This document shows, in pieces, positions 5,422 through 6,589 of a DNA stretch of 6,589 nt. The stretch is from assembly GCA_913049615.1 (NCBI GenBank), contig CAJWZI010000085.1:1-6589 (forward strand). The letters are read 5' to 3'. Position 1 is the stretch's first letter. The number at the start of each line of letters is the position of its first letter. The translations under genes were made by a program, and so were the position numbers. A model generated the notes under the pieces. The model did not search any database, was not told the DNA's origin, and saw only the letters and a program-made list of their open reading frames with translations. This stretch comes from an uncultured Alphaproteobacteria bacterium. Lineage in GTDB: Bacteria > Pseudomonadota > Alphaproteobacteria > GCA-2731375.

Positions 5422-6487
5422 AGTCGTATTGGTTCTTCATCTCAATAGCGCCATGATTCTTTTGGTGGAAGTAATTCGCGGCGTAAAACTCTTTCATCAG
5501 ATCGGCATAGAGACGTGGCTCGTACTTTGGTGGATGCTGGTCATCTATACCAGATGGCGCAACCTCTATCATCCGATAAGGATTGGGGCTGTGAAAATAG
5601 GCCAGGGAGTATCGGTCTTCCTTTCCATCGACGATCACACCGTGAGGAGTGGAAAGAAAGCGATCGTTAGACATGCGCCGGAGAATGTTGCCTATATTGA
5701 CTAAGAAAGTGCCCGGGATCAAAGGCGGCGGCAGCCATGCCCCGGAAGGCAGGCGGATGGCGAGGCCCGGCACGTCCATGCGGGCCAATATGGTCATAAA
5801 AGAATTGTCCGTATGGGGCGCCGTACCAAAATCGTTATCACTGATCTCAGTCGGCGGGTAATGCAGCATGCGTAAAGTGGCATTATTTTCTTCCGTAAAA
5901 TAGTCATCAAGAAAATCCGCCGGCATGTCGAGAGCTACGGAAAAAGGCTGCACCAGGCTTTGCCCCAAGGCATTCAAGGCTGCGAAATAGCGCATAACCC
6001 CCTCGCGGAAACCCAGCAAACCATCGGGCCAGTAGTTGTGTCCGCGCAAGTCTGTTCCAGCTAAGACATCCGGATGATCCGGGCCTCGGTCATGCGTGAT
6101 GAAAAAGGATTCATTCTGGTTTGGCGTGGTCGCCTTGTGGACGGTAGAATGAGCCTGCTTCGAGGCATTCATGGGCATATACCCGATGTTGTTCTCGTCC
6201 AGTGACAAAGCCAATTTACTTTCCAGCGGCAAGGCGTGAAATCGCGCTGACTGCGCAAAAGCGTTGCCGATCAAATCTTGTGGTACTCCATGGTTCTGGA
6301 TGTAGAAGAATCCGATAGTTTGGCAGGCGTGTTTGATTTCCGCCGCCAAGGCCTCTAACGCCTCCGGTTTGCCGTCCAAATAACAACCTAAATCAATGAT
6401 GGGTATTTGCGCCAATGCGGCGTCTAGATCTCGGGCCGCCTGCTCCTGAAACAAATGCATTTGATTAGATGTCCTTGTCAGCGGCAT
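5420..6487 (-). CDS. 2-oxoglutarate/Fe(II)-dependent oxygenase, isopenicillin N synthase-like
   Basis: This cytosolic non-heme iron enzyme has 355 residues, typical of the family. The N-terminal DIOX_N-type domain spans roughly 27-140, starting at IPIIDLGCYL and containing GFFYIQNHGVP (59-69). The double-stranded beta-helix domain covers about 200-305. The iron triad is H225-x-D227 (in APHTDNSF) and H282 (in STPHGV). R292-x-S294 (in DRYSLAYF) is the expected 2-oxoglutarate carboxylate site. LRMLHYPP (205-212) is also a family hallmark. It should couple oxidative decarboxylation of 2-oxoglutarate to hydroxylation, desaturation or ring formation. The substrate is unknown. Two starts are possible: the ATG at 6487 has AGG 6 nt upstream, and an ATG nine codons in (6460) has AAGGA about 11 nt upstream. 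The longer is chosen. It is first gene of the minus-strand unit. Confidence 0.95.
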   Translation of the reverse strand: MPLTRTSNQMHLFQEQAARDLDAALAQIPIIDLGCYLDGKPEALEALAAEIKHACQTIGFFYIQNHGVPQDLIGNAFAQSARFHALPLESKLALSLDENNIGYMPMNASKQAHSTVHKATTPNQNESFFITHDRGPDHPDVLAGTDLRGHNYWPDGLLGFREGVMRYFAALNALGQSLVQPFSVALDMPADFLDDYFTEENNATLRMLHYPPTEISDNDFGTAPHTDNSFMTILARMDVPGLAIRLPSGAWLPPPLIPGTFLVNIGNILRRMSNDRFLSTPHGVIVDGKEDRYSLAYFHSPNPYRMIEVAPSGIDDQHPPKYEPRLYADLMKEFYAANYFHQKNHGAIEMKNQYD

Positions 6488-6501
6488 ACACTACCTGCGT
6501 C

Positions 6502-6551
6502 ATGCGCCACGGATACGACTATATCGCAGATTTCTTAACGCACAATGCGCC
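6502..6551. repeat. Paired ATGCGCC-containing sites in the 2OG oxygenase promoter region
   Basis: ATGCGCC occurs at 6502-6508 and again at 6545-6551, exactly 43 bp apart (about four helical turns). The wider sequences TGCGTCATGCGC (6496-6507) and CGCACAATGCGC (6539-6550) are related, each with short inverted arms (TGCG/CGCA-like). They flank the proposed -10 box. They could be a paired operator for an unidentified regulator, or chance. Confidence 0.25.
6518..6545 (-). promoter_or_regulatory. Candidate sigma-70-type promoter of the 2OG oxygenase / SDR unit
   Basis: On the minus strand TTGTGC (6540-6545) and TATAGT (6518-6523) are separated by 16 bp. The -10 matches consensus at five of six bases; the -35 is weak (three of six). 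Transcription would start near 6511, giving a leader of roughly 24 nt to the ATG at 6487. The -35 lies inside the small inverted repeat CGCA-CAA-TGCG (6539-6549), where a bound regulator could control it. Confidence 0.35.
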
Positions 6552-6589
6552 CTACGAAAATGTCTTTTTTGTCTGATTTAATAGTCCCC

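Noticed and set aside
1..6589. tRNA, rRNA, riboswitch or CRISPR array
   Set aside because: No cloverleaf, rRNA-like conserved block or regularly spaced direct repeats were seen on either strand.

Overview
This 6.6 kb window is a compact, enzyme-rich bacterial locus. It holds six complete genes, all for redox or carbon-skeleton enzymes of soluble type. There is no recognisable regulator, transporter, RNA gene or CRISPR array. Base composition is moderate, with AT-richer intergenic DNA. Gene starts are Shine-Dalgarno-led and the genes are tightly packed. The gene families (long-chain-type soluble P450, luciferase-like monooxygenase, maleate isomerase-like protein, SDR, 2OG oxygenase) are typical of environmental proteobacteria with broad catabolic capacity. 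This is an inference from gene content, and the sequence does not allow a genus call.

Layout. Positions 1-132 may hold the decayed, frameshifted end of a Mu/TnsB-type transposase. Positions 133-424 carry no gene. The plus-strand block follows: a cytochrome P450 (425-1771), a 265-bp spacer with a small inverted repeat and a chain of tiny overlapping reading frames, then two tightly coupled genes 3 bp apart. These are an Asp/Glu racemase-superfamily protein related to maleate isomerase and arylmalonate decarboxylase (2037-2795), and a luciferase-like flavin-dependent monooxygenase (2799-3806). The minus-strand block converges on it: a 2OG-Fe(II) oxygenase of the isopenicillin N synthase-like type (6487-5420), an SDR 12 bp downstream (5407-4628), a 205-bp gap, and a nitroreductase-family flavoprotein (4422-3775). 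The nitroreductase overlaps the end of the monooxygenase gene tail to tail by 32 bp.

How the genes may work together (inference). Three unrelated oxygenase classes (heme P450, non-heme iron/2OG, reduced flavin) sit beside a dehydrogenase-like SDR, a flavoprotein reductase and a carboxylate isomerase/decarboxylase-like protein. This looks like a pathway for oxidative breakdown or tailoring of an organic acid or aromatic/terpenoid-like compound. The nitroreductase-family protein could supply reduced FMN to the luciferase-like enzyme. The substrate cannot be read from the sequence.

Two enzymes have non-canonical active sites. The isomerase-like protein lacks both family cysteines, and the SDR has S-x-x-x-R where Y-x-x-x-K is expected.
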